From the NCBI RefSeq assembly GCF_000020645.1, contig NC_011060.1, positions 2,308,501 through 2,372,500 on the forward strand: 64,000 nucleotides of DNA, in the 5' to 3' direction. The stretch's first letter is position 1, and each line of letters opens with the position of its first letter. Of the stretch, positions 43,646 through 50,188 are shown piece by piece. The notes beneath the pieces are model-generated. The model saw only the letters and a program-made list of their open reading frames with translations, searched no databases and had not been told where the DNA came from. The position numbers were made by a program, and so were the translations under genes. The DNA is from Pelodictyon phaeoclathratiforme BU-1 (GTDB lineage Bacteria > Bacteroidota > Chlorobiia > Chlorobiales > Chlorobiaceae).

Positions 43646-44842
43646 TCACGAAAAAGGAGGTATTAATTTGAGCAAATCACGTTTTTTAAAATTATGACCG
43701 ATGACCCCGGCTAACAAGTTTGCCCGTGTTTGTTTTTTAGCCGCAAACCTCATGAGCGACTCCAGTAGAAACTCATTATTCAGCAAAGGCTGAAGAGCAT
43801 ACCCAAGAGTAAACTCGTGAAATGAAAACTCTTTTCGCCAGAGCTTCTCGTAATACATTGAAGCCCGAATTTCCTCTTCATCCAGAGCCCTTGCAGCGGC
43901 CTCTGCAGCATACCGGCCACTTTTCAACGCATAATATATCCCTTCACCATTCAGAGGATCTACAAAACTGCCAGCATCCCCGGTGAGCAGCACATTACCA
44001 CGACCTCTTTTTCCCTGAAAAGAGCCAAAAGGAAGAGGCCACCCTTTGAGTGTTCCCGGCTCCATAACAGCATGTTTCAACTTTGCCGATGCAAACGCAT
44101 TCTCACCAACAAACCGCTCAAACAACTGCTTGAGACCGCGCTGATCTTTGAAACGGGTCATAAGGCCCACCCCGACATTGGCTCTCTGATTACCTAAAGG
44201 AAATATCCAGCCATAACCAGGAACCATGGACTTGTCGTAATGGAGTTCTATGGAATCCGTCAACCCCTCAACCTTTGAGTAATAGGCACGAATGGCAAAC
44301 CCCTGATGCTTTTTCTCCTTGTTTGCCAGATGCAACCGGGAAGCTATTGGAGAATAGGCCCCGTCGGCAGCAATGACAACACGACCGAACCAGTCACCTC
44401 CGGAACTTCTTACACCTCTCGCTCTGTCACCTTCCATGATGATATCGGTAACGGTCGTATTTTCGAGAAGGGTGATCGAAGAGTGCTCTTTCACGCAGGC
44501 AATAAGGCAGTCATCAAATTCTTTTCTTGGAATAACATAGGTCGCACCAGTCAAACTCCCGGTTTGCAAGATTCTCCCCTGCAAAACAGTCCCGGCAGGA
44601 GAAAAGATGGTAACGCCTTTACATACCATCAATGGGCCCAGCCGAAGGCGAAGACGATCCATAACGCCCATCTCTTCAAGAAGAGTCGAAGAAGCTGCAG
44701 TGATACCGTCTCCGCAAACCTTCTCTCTTGGAAACGTCGCCTTGTCGAGCAGCAAAACACGGCACCCTTTTTGGGCAAGAAACAACGCAGACGAACATCC
44801 CGCAGGACCAGCGCCTGATATAACAACATCATAGGATTTCAT
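43646..44842 (-). CDS. geranylgeranyl-reductase-family FAD oxidoreductase
   Basis: A 398-residue flavoprotein: VVISGAGPAGCSSALFLAQKG at the N-terminus binds FAD, followed by PREKVCGDGI, VIAADGAYSPIASRL and the second FAD motif LLTGDAGSFVDPLNGEGIYYAL. Family members reduce geranylgeranyl chains of bacteriochlorophyll, quinones or lipids (BchP/ChlP and related). In a phototroph either pigment or quinone side-chain reduction is plausible; the sequence does not separate these. Confidence 0.85.
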   Translation of the reverse strand: MKSYDVVISGAGPAGCSSALFLAQKGCRVLLLDKATFPREKVCGDGITAASSTLLEEMGVMDRLRLRLGPLMVCKGVTIFSPAGTVLQGRILQTGSLTGATYVIPRKEFDDCLIACVKEHSSITLLENTTVTDIIMEGDRARGVRSSGGDWFGRVVIAADGAYSPIASRLHLANKEKKHQGFAIRAYYSKVEGLTDSIELHYDKSMVPGYGWIFPLGNQRANVGVGLMTRFKDQRGLKQLFERFVGENAFASAKLKHAVMEPGTLKGWPLPFGSFQGKRGRGNVLLTGDAGSFVDPLNGEGIYYALKSGRYAAEAAARALDEEEIRASMYYEKLWRKEFSFHEFTLGYALQPLLNNEFLLESLMRFAAKKQTRANLLAGVIGHNFKKRDLLKLIPPFS

Positions 44843-44950
44843 AACTCACCTGTCTTCAATTTTCACCATATAGCCGACCCAGCCGAGCCCAAAGCTCGAT
44901 CAGTCCTGATATCGTGCGATGCTCCACAATACCTGCAAGATATTCATTCG

Positions 44951-45178
44951 TCAGGAACCTTCGACAAGACGAGCTACTTGATTACCACAAATTGCGCAGT
45001 TTCCTTTGAGACGCAGATCACCGCTCACAACTGAACCGGAATAATCAACGATTCTGACAGCGTCACGACAATGCGAACAAAAGACGTTATCAAGTATCTC
45101 CTCCTGGAACTCTACAGGAATTTCCTCCCATAGTTTGGCAGCTTCCGGCGAAAATTGGGGAAATTGGAATATGGTCAT
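44951..45178 (-). CDS. small zinc-ribbon protein, likely cassette gene
   Basis: A 75-residue protein beginning MTIFQFPQFSPEAAKLWEEIP. Two pairs of cysteines, CSHC and CAIC, flank a short beta-hairpin (RLKGN), as in a zinc ribbon. No known family. ATG 45178 is preferred to 45205 because a decayed second copy at 46020-46082 shares the sequence around 45178 but lacks the earlier ATG. Upstream bases run directly into an attC-like site (45197-45298), so it looks like the last gene of a cassette array. Confidence 0.6.
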   Translation of the reverse strand: MTIFQFPQFSPEAAKLWEEIPVEFQEEILDNVFCSHCRDAVRIVDYSGSVVSGDLRLKGNCAICGNQVARLVEGS

Positions 45179-45196
45179 GGGAAATAGTTCTTTACG

Positions 45197-45298
45197 GTAT
45201 AACATGGCGTTAACCTGTCTGTGTGTGGTTGAGCCCGCCCGCTCATAGCGAAACTCGACGTTGAGCCAAGCCCGATAAGGTTGAACGCTATGTTAACG
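45197..45298 (-). other. attC-like recombination site A
   Basis: A 102-bp imperfect palindrome right after the brnA stop. On the plus strand the left arm is GTATAAC-ATG-GCGTTAACC (45197-45215) and the right arm GGTTGAACGC-TAT-GTTAACG (45279-45298). The inner boxes pair fully but for one extra G, the outer boxes share GTTA, and 3-base unpaired spacers separate them. This is the layout of integron attC sites: R and L boxes, unpaired spacer and extrahelical base. Confidence 0.65.
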
Positions 45299-45299
45299 C

Positions 45300-45518
45300 T
45301 CACTCAGTCCAATTGAAATTTGGCTTTCTGTGTGTCAATACACAATCTCTCAGATAGAGATTTATCAATGACTGATAGGGAAGGCCCATTTCATCAGAAA
45401 GTGACTTGAAGTAGTCAACAACATCTTCACCAAGACGGATTGTTACGGGTTTTTTCAATTTTGCAGCAAACGGGTTTTTTTTACGCTGCATCTTTGAGAG
45501 ATCGTATTCTTCTTTCAT
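45300..45518 (-). CDS. brnA: BrnA-type antitoxin
   Basis: A 72-residue BrnA antitoxin with a ribbon-helix-helix: KKPVTIRLGEDVVDYFKSLSDEMGLPYQSLINLYLRDCV. It overlaps the toxin stop by one base (TGATG). Its stop codon is immediately followed by attC-like site A, the arrangement of an integron cassette. Confidence 0.9.
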   Translation of the reverse strand: MKEEYDLSKMQRKKNPFAAKLKKPVTIRLGEDVVDYFKSLSDEMGLPYQSLINLYLRDCVLTHRKPNFNWTE

Positions 45519-45802
45519 CAGTTACCCCTGTAGAATCTGGTTTCGCTTTTGGTTGCTTTTCGAGCTGAGATGATTCTGATCACTTCATCAGATTCTCTGT
45601 AGCAGTGGCAGACCATCAAAACTCTGGAGTGAACACTTCTTCCAAGCAGAAGGAAGCGATCCTCTTCGCCGGAATTTTTTTGATCAAAAAATTGATCAGC
45701 AAATTCGTCATAGAACACTGTTTTTGCTTCTTGAAAAGTTATGCCATGTTTCTCAGAATTGATCCTGGCTTTGTTGTCATCCCATTGAAATTCGATAGAC
45801 AT
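45518..45802 (-). CDS. brnT: BrnT-type toxin
   Basis: A 94-residue RelE-fold ribonuclease toxin: FQWDDNKARINSEKHGITFQEAKTVFYDE, EEDRFLLLGRS, RVLMVCHCYRESDEVIRIISARKATKSETRFY. All typical BrnT segments including the final RISARKAT-like motif are present, so this toxin looks intact, in contrast to its neighbours. Order toxin-antitoxin with a 1-base overlap is standard for BrnTA. Confidence 0.92.
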   Translation of the reverse strand: MSIEFQWDDNKARINSEKHGITFQEAKTVFYDEFADQFFDQKNSGEEDRFLLLGRSVHSRVLMVCHCYRESDEVIRIISARKATKSETRFYRGN

Positions 45803-46019
45803 AATTGTAAATATAAATTATGTACAGAGGAAAAACAAAGCAAAAGGGTGAACTGTATCAGCCGTTTTCGCCAGTAGAAAGCTTTTCTTTTTTGGGTAAG
45901 TAAATTATTTTATTACCACATTTGCGGTAAAATAATACCTGTTGGCGGATGAAAATGAACGTTTCAAGCTGGTCAGGGCCGATGCCATCCGGATTTTTGA
46001 AGTGTTCGAGCAATTAACT
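45803..46019. other. spacer with toxin relic
   Basis: No gene. It contains a short piece of a RelE-type toxin 3' end (45855-45897), and an AT-rich part near 45900-45945 that may hold the brnTA promoter. Confidence 0.3.
45855..45897 (-). pseudogene. RelE/ParE toxin 3'-end relic
   Basis: Minus-strand TQKRKAFYWRKRLIQ parallels HQKRRPFYWRKRLK of the toxin fragment at 47524-47617; 18 bases in a row are identical. RKR-containing C-termini of this kind are typical of RelE/ParE toxins. Nothing else of the gene remains. Confidence 0.5.
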
Positions 46020-46082
46020 CACTTCCAGCAAAAAATGGGGAAATGGCGTATGGTCATGGAGAATAGTTCTTTAAGGTATAAC
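46020..46082 (-). pseudogene. relic of zinc-ribbon gene 5' end
   Basis: This DNA matches 45143-45203: ATGACCATA and upstream AAAGAACTATT are shared, but a stop soon follows (MTIRHFPIFCWK). Similarity to the intact copy ends exactly at GTATAAC, the outer box of the attC-like sites. Confidence 0.6.
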
Positions 46083-46161
46083 GGCGCGTAGCCACCGAGC
46101 CATCAAAAAAATCAGCCGAAGCGTAGCGAGCTGGTGGATTGCTATTGTCAGGCTGTTAATT
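46076..46161 (-). other. attC-like recombination site C
   Basis: From GTATAAC (46076-46082) to GTTAATT (46155-46161), overlapping the 3' end of the HigA-like gene. Inner arms GTAGCCACC and GGTGGATTGCTA pair partly (CCACC/GGTGG and TAGC/GCTA) with a bulge. It is less regular than site A; GTATAAC and the 20 bases beyond it match site A. Confidence 0.4.
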
Positions 46162-46462
46162 TTGTTGTCTGTGCTGCTTCTGCATGCAATTTCAAACCCA
46201 AGGCACTTATTACTTTAAGAATGGTATCGAACCCCGGACTTCTTTCCCCGGAAAGAGCCTTATACAGACTTTCCCGAGACAAACCAGCATCCCGTGCCAC
46301 CTGTGTCATACCTTTTGCCCTTGCAATGTCCCCCAATGCCTTTGTAATAAACGCTGTATCACCATTTGCCTCTTCAATGCACACTTCCAGATAAGCGGCC
46401 ATTTCTTGAGGAGTACGAAGATGCTCGGATACATCATATTTTATTGTAACGGTCTTTGCCAT
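46148..46462 (-). CDS. HigA-type Xre antitoxin, orphan
   Basis: A 104-residue addiction-module antidote: YDVSEHLRTPQEMAAYLEVCIEEANGDTAFITKALGDIARAKGMTQVARDAGLSRESLYKALSGERSPGFDTILKVISALGL. The helix-turn-helix is complete. The RelE-type toxin normally encoded just upstream is reduced to about 25 codons (46491-46567), so the antitoxin is orphaned. Its stop lies within attC-like site C. Confidence 0.88.
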   Translation of the reverse strand: MAKTVTIKYDVSEHLRTPQEMAAYLEVCIEEANGDTAFITKALGDIARAKGMTQVARDAGLSRESLYKALSGERSPGFDTILKVISALGLKLHAEAAQTTKLTA

Positions 46463-46490
46463 ATTTCACTCCTATCAATTCCTTCACCCT

Positions 46491-46567
46491 AAGATTGCCC
46501 AGCCAGGCACTCAATTCTTGCCTGAATGCGTGCACGTGCCCGAATATCTTGCAAACTGTCGATCAAT
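46491..46567 (-). pseudogene. HigB-type toxin relic
   Basis: LIDSLQDIRARARIQARIECLAGQS then a stop. This is the segment around the RARI(x)ARI helix of RelE-type 'killer' proteins that pair with HigA antitoxins. Both ends of the toxin, including its catalytic C-terminus, are missing. Confidence 0.6.
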
Positions 46568-46659
46568 CAATTGCCAAGAGAGGTTGGTTTTCTGAATTTC
46601 AATACCCCAATGTAGCCTATAAACAACACCTTATAAACAAGATTATGATGGTAAATAAT

Positions 46660-46727
46660 GCCCAACGTGAAAGTAACCGGCGCTGCGCAGCTTTACGCGC
46701 AGCATCCAGTTGACTATAAGGTTCTGC
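46660..46727 (-). other. attC-like recombination site B
   Basis: A 68-bp imperfect palindrome beginning 1 base after the stop of gene 46729-47268. Read on the minus strand: GCAGAAC, then GTCAACTGG, a GCTGCGC/GCGCAGC stem, CCGGTTAC, and GTTGGGC. The last box fits the integron core GTTRRRY exactly, and GTCAAC against GTTAC leaves one extrahelical base as in site A. Confidence 0.6.
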
Positions 46728-46728
46728 G

Positions 46729-47268
46729 TCATCGCGTCAGAATCTTGGCGGTGATAATGGCAGGGTCGTTTTCATACCCACGATCAGCAAGTGATGTGAC
46801 CTTTTGCTTGATGTCTTCGGGCGACCAAAATAGCCACTTCCTCTTTTCCATGAATTCGCGGATTGGCTCACTCTTTCCTTGGTAGACCTTGCCAGCAGCA
46901 AGACCGAGGGAAATTGTTGTTTTTGAGTTGGCCATGCCGCAAGCGATGAGGTCTTGGTACAACCTTGACAGAACGATCTTGCGATAGCGCTCAGAAGTAA
47001 AGAGCTTGTATCGGCCCTGAGGTACTTCATGTTCCTCATTCAGTTGTGCAAGTTTAACGCCAGGCGAATCAAGGAATGACTTTGCTTCAAGGGCAACCAC
47101 TTTATTATTGGAGAAATGAAGCGCGAGCAAGTCAATCTCAGGGCGCGGAATTGAATGCTTCCCGATTTGCCGCTTTTCTTCTTTTGTGACATTCACCTTA
47201 AACGACCTACGCACCCAGTAACCCTCGGCTTCAAGCAGCGTGGCAATGATGCTCTCAAAGTGATCCAT
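46729..47268 (-). CDS. PD-(D/E)XK-nuclease-like protein, likely cassette gene
   Basis: A 179-residue protein beginning MDHFESIIATLLEAEGYWVRRSFKV. The segment RPEIDLLALHFSNNKVVALEAKSF fits a PD-(D/E)XK nuclease core: an acidic D (in EIDLLA), a spacing of about 11, then E-A-K. A helical C-terminal part follows. It has no recognised family beyond this. It is bounded by attC-like site B at its stop and a GTTATGC core 15 bases before its start, so it occupies one cassette by itself. Nuclease activity is inferred. Confidence 0.6.
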   Translation of the reverse strand: MDHFESIIATLLEAEGYWVRRSFKVNVTKEEKRQIGKHSIPRPEIDLLALHFSNNKVVALEAKSFLDSPGVKLAQLNEEHEVPQGRYKLFTSERYRKIVLSRLYQDLIACGMANSKTTISLGLAAGKVYQGKSEPIREFMEKRKWLFWSPEDIKQKVTSLADRGYENDPAIITAKILTR

Positions 47269-47283
47269 CTACGACTCCGTGAC

Positions 47284-47290
47284 GCATAAC
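47284..47290 (-). other. GTTATGC core, possible attC half
   Basis: On the minus strand GTTATGC precedes the cassette gene 46729-47268 at the place where a crossover box would sit. The other half of a palindrome is not clear; a weak candidate is GTTATAG near 47398. Confidence 0.3.
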
Positions 47291-47523
47291 AATAATTAGA
47301 TTGATCCGACTAAACCGCAGATTATTGAATTGCAATCCATATAAGACGCCTATCAATAACCTCTTGAAATACAGTTAATCTTATGATGATAAATTAGTTA
47401 TAGCACTGAACATATTTTATTTCAAAATTTTATATGGATCAGCGTATAAACGTCGTTTTACAACCCGCCAACAGGGCTCTGAACATCAGTTTGGACACAG
47501 TTTGAAACATGATTGTTCATCTA
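47291..47523. other. 233-base AT-rich spacer
   Basis: No gene recognised. The stretch lies between the possible attC half and the toxin fragment. Confidence 0.3.
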
Positions 47524-47617
47524 TCACTTCAGTCGTTTTCGCCAGTAGAAAGGTCGTCGTTTTTGGTGAGCGCACGCAAGGATCAAAATCCGATCACTTT
47601 CATGATATAGCAGCCCG
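47524..47617 (-). pseudogene. RelE/ParE toxin, C-terminal fragment only
   Basis: GLLYHESDRILILACAHQKRRPFYWRKRLK and a stop: the last 30 residues of a RelE/ParE toxin, overlapping the antitoxin 3' end. The first two thirds of the toxin are gone. Confidence 0.62.
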
Positions 47618-47830
47618 CGCTCGAAGAAGAACTTCTTTATCCGGTATCTCAACGACAATACCTTGCTCCAACTCATCAAGGCGACACTCCGCCTCTTCAG
47701 CCCACAAAGCATCGGCCTCAGCTTGTGTCAGTTCATCGAGGCTCTCAACTATCCACTTCGCGAGAGAAGCACGTTCGTTCAATTCCAGCTTCTGAATCTC
47801 GACTTCGATCTCTTTGATACCCATATCCAT
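47600..47830 (-). CDS. addiction-module component (TIGR02574-type antitoxin)
   Basis: A 76-residue helical antitoxin: IKEIEVEIQKLELNERASLAKWIVESLDELTQAEADALWAEEAECRLDELEQG, ending in IPDKEVLLRARAAIS. This matches the small antitoxins that precede RelE/ParE toxins. Start ATG 47830 (MDMGIKE); 47824 is possible. The downstream toxin survives only as a C-terminal fragment. Confidence 0.8.
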   Translation of the reverse strand: MDMGIKEIEVEIQKLELNERASLAKWIVESLDELTQAEADALWAEEAECRLDELEQGIVVEIPDKEVLLRARAAIS

Positions 47831-48049
47831 GCCATTAAAAGTATTTATCTTTGGAATAAAACTTACAGCAAAGGTACGGATAATTCCAGCAATAATGAGA
47901 AATATGGACAACCAAACTGGAGAATTGAGAGAACATGCAGACACACAGCCTCGAAAAGCGGAAAAGCTTGGAAATGGATGGACGTTATGATAAAATCTAT
48001 CCATGTGCTGAACAGTTGACGGTTAACACACGCCCGGTACACGCCAACC

Positions 48050-48262
48050 ATGACAAGTTCTCAAAACAAAAACTTGATGCAGGAAAAAATTGGTGACATA
48101 CGTAATGATTTGAGCGGATTTACTGCGCTTGCTGCTCTTTCGGAGAAAGCCAAAGGAGTGTCACTGGAAAAAGTCGATCTTGATTTTCAGTCATGTAACT
48201 TTTTTGAGGCAAACATGGCGGCACCGTTCTATGCTGTTATGACAAGGTACTATGAGCAGTAA
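48050..48262 (+). CDS. truncated N-terminal part of a STAS/HATPase-type protein
   Basis: A 70-residue frame: KIGDIRNDLSGFTALAALSEKAKGVSLEKVDLDFQSCNFFEANMAAPFYAVM. It resembles the start of larger ATP-binding proteins that sit before DUF4325 genes. The expected histidine-kinase-like ATPase part is absent; the frame ends RYYEQ. It precedes the DUF4325 gene by 33 bases. Probably a remnant. Confidence 0.45.
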   Translation: MTSSQNKNLMQEKIGDIRNDLSGFTALAALSEKAKGVSLEKVDLDFQSCNFFEANMAAPFYAVMTRYYEQ

Positions 48263-48295
48263 CATAACGTTTAGATTATAGATACACACACTGAA

Positions 48296-48706
48296 ATGCG
48301 GACAATTCGAGCAACAAGAGAGACTGTGATAAAAAAAGTCCCCATAAAAGTTATTGACATAATCGGCACTGATCTCTGCATAGCATCAGAAGATGGGCAG
48401 AAGGTGTTCGATAAAACAGTACCGTTGCTGAAAGCAGGTAAACATGTTGTTGTCTCTTTTGATGGGGTATCAATGTTTATTCCGCTTTTCATGAACGTAG
48501 CAATAGGACAACTCTACAGCATGTTCAGTGAAGGGGAAATTCGGGCACAGCTTGAAGTCAGCGGATTGGCCAGTGACGATATGGAAATTCTGCAACGGGT
48601 AGTGGAAAACGCAAAGAGGTATTATGCCAACCCGAAAGCGTACGATAAGGCTTGGGCAGCAATAACAGATCATACCAGTGACGCAGAAAATAACATCAGA
48701 AAATAA
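48296..48706 (+). CDS. DUF4325 (STAS-like) protein
   Basis: A 136-residue protein with DUF4325 features: VIDIIGTDLCIASEDGQKVFDKTVPLLKAGKHVVVSFDGVSMFIPLFMNVAIGQLY. The family usually partners an ATP-binding sensor or anti-sigma-like protein; here only a short fragment of such a partner is left upstream. It precedes purN by 12 bases but is unlikely to be functionally linked. Confidence 0.7.
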   Translation: MRTIRATRETVIKKVPIKVIDIIGTDLCIASEDGQKVFDKTVPLLKAGKHVVVSFDGVSMFIPLFMNVAIGQLYSMFSEGEIRAQLEVSGLASDDMEILQRVVENAKRYYANPKAYDKAWAAITDHTSDAENNIRK

Positions 48707-48718
48707 TACTACATCCAC

Positions 48719-49321
48719 ATGACTACCAATAAAACCCGTATTGCGGTTTTCTGCTCCGGCGGAGGAAGCAATTTTAAGTCGATTTACCGCTCAATTGCGG
48801 AAAAGCCGCTCAATGCGGAAATCGTGCTCTGTCTTTCGAACCGTTCGCAGTGCGGAGCGATGGAGTTTGCACACGAACAGGGCATTGCGACGGTGCATAT
48901 CACGGAAAAACAGTTCGACTCATTTGACGAGTTTGCTGACGCGATGGTAACGCGTCTCAAGGATGCGCAGATCGACGTTGTTCTGCTTGCGGGCTATATG
49001 CGGAAGGTGCCGGACGCGGTCGTCAGGGCGTTTCCGGAGAGGATGCTCAATATCCATCCTGCCCTGCTGCCGAAGTTCGGGGGTGAGGGGATGTATGGCA
49101 TCCATGTGCACAGTGCGGTGATTGCGGCTGGCGAAAAAGAGAGCGGTGCGACGGTGCACTTTGTCAACGAGGAGTATGACAAGGGGAAGATCCTGCTGCA
49201 AAGAGCGGTACCGGTTTTACAGGGCGACACGCCGGAGATTCTTGCGGCGAGAGTGCTTGCATGTGAACACCAGCTTTACCCGGATGCCCTTGAAAAACTA
49301 CTTGCGGAACAGCGCTCATGA
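48719..49321 (+). CDS. purN: phosphoribosylglycinamide formyltransferase
   Basis: A 200-residue GART enzyme, third step of purine synthesis, using 10-formyl-THF. Motifs: FCSGGGSNFKSI at the N-terminus, VVLLAGYMRKVP, the catalytic NIHPALLPKFGG (N, H) and SGATVHFVNEEYDKGKIL with the catalytic D. The stop overlaps the queE start (ATGA). Confidence 0.96.
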   Translation: MTTNKTRIAVFCSGGGSNFKSIYRSIAEKPLNAEIVLCLSNRSQCGAMEFAHEQGIATVHITEKQFDSFDEFADAMVTRLKDAQIDVVLLAGYMRKVPDAVVRAFPERMLNIHPALLPKFGGEGMYGIHVHSAVIAAGEKESGATVHFVNEEYDKGKILLQRAVPVLQGDTPEILAARVLACEHQLYPDALEKLLAEQRS

Positions 49322-49989
49322 GCGCCGGAACGCTGAATATCAGTGAGATTTTTCACTCTATCCAGGGGGAGTCATCCTTTGCGGGATGGCCCTGCGCTTT
49401 CATACGGCTTGCGGGGTGCGGTCACGGCTGCATTGGCTGCGATACCGCCTATGCTGAGCATGACGGGATCAAGCTTGGGATAGAGGTGGTTGTGCAAAGA
49501 GCGCTCGCTTTTCGGGCGCCTTTGATTGAGGTTACCGGGGGTGAGCCGCTTTTGCAGCCCGCCGTGTACAGCCTCATGCGGCAACTCTGCGATCTGGAGC
49601 AGAAGGTGCTGCTGGAGACCGGCGGCTTTCTCTCTGTTGCCGAAGTTGACTGCCGGGTGCATAAAATTATTGACCTGAAACCGCCATCATCGGGGGTCTG
49701 CGATCAGAACAATCCTGAAAACATTGAGCTTGCGCTTGCCGCTGTGCTCCCCCACCGCCAGAACTTTGAGTTCAAGATTGTTGTTGCCAGCAGGGAAGAT
49801 TATGAGTGGGCAAGGGCGCTTTTGCAGGAACACGGTTTGATGGATTCTTTTACCATTATGATGGGTGTTTCGTTTGGGAAACTTGATCCGGCTGAACTTG
49901 CCGAATGGATGCTGCGCGACCGGCTCCGGGCGAGGATGCAGCTCCAGTTGCATAAATATATCTGGGATCCTTGCAGGCGGGGGGTATAA
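49318..49989 (+). CDS. queE: 7-carboxy-7-deazaguanine synthase
   Basis: A 223-residue radical-SAM enzyme in the queuosine pathway. The cluster motif CGHGCIGC gives the C-x3-C-x2-C of radical SAM; FHSIQGESSFAGWPCAFIRLAGC before it and VTGGEPLLQPAV after it are QueE hallmarks. It pairs functionally with queG at 32338-33312. ATGA overlap with purN. Confidence 0.95.
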   Translation: MSAGTLNISEIFHSIQGESSFAGWPCAFIRLAGCGHGCIGCDTAYAEHDGIKLGIEVVVQRALAFRAPLIEVTGGEPLLQPAVYSLMRQLCDLEQKVLLETGGFLSVAEVDCRVHKIIDLKPPSSGVCDQNNPENIELALAAVLPHRQNFEFKIVVASREDYEWARALLQEHGLMDSFTIMMGVSFGKLDPAELAEWMLRDRLRARMQLQLHKYIWDPCRRGV

Positions 49990-50039
49990 ACGAGATGCAT
50001 TTGGCTTTGGGCGGTTTCATCCTTACTTTTGTTACTGTT

Positions 50040-50180
50040 CGTTGTGCTTAATGATGCGGGGCGGGGGGTGGCATCGGCCGTATGTGTTTATTGTTTACGA
50101 AGAGGGGCGGGGACACTGGCCGAGGGTTTTATGTTTGTTATGCACAGAGAGGGGGGCGGGATGACCCCGCCCCTACGGTT
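50040..50180. repeat. G-rich dispersed-type repeat with GC hairpin
   Basis: Several GGGGCGGGG-like runs (near 50059, 50104, 50153) end in the hairpin GGGGCGGG-ATGAC-CCCGCCCC (50153-50173). It fills the spacer between queE and the glycosyltransferase and may act as a terminator or be a mobile palindromic repeat; G-quadruplexes are possible on the plus strand. Confidence 0.5.
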
Positions 50181-50188
50181 CATTTTCA

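Noticed and set aside
48020..48048. GGTTAAC...GCCAACC near the start of gene 48050, considered as a further attC site
   Set aside because: The arms are too close together and do not form the two-box layout seen in sites A and B.
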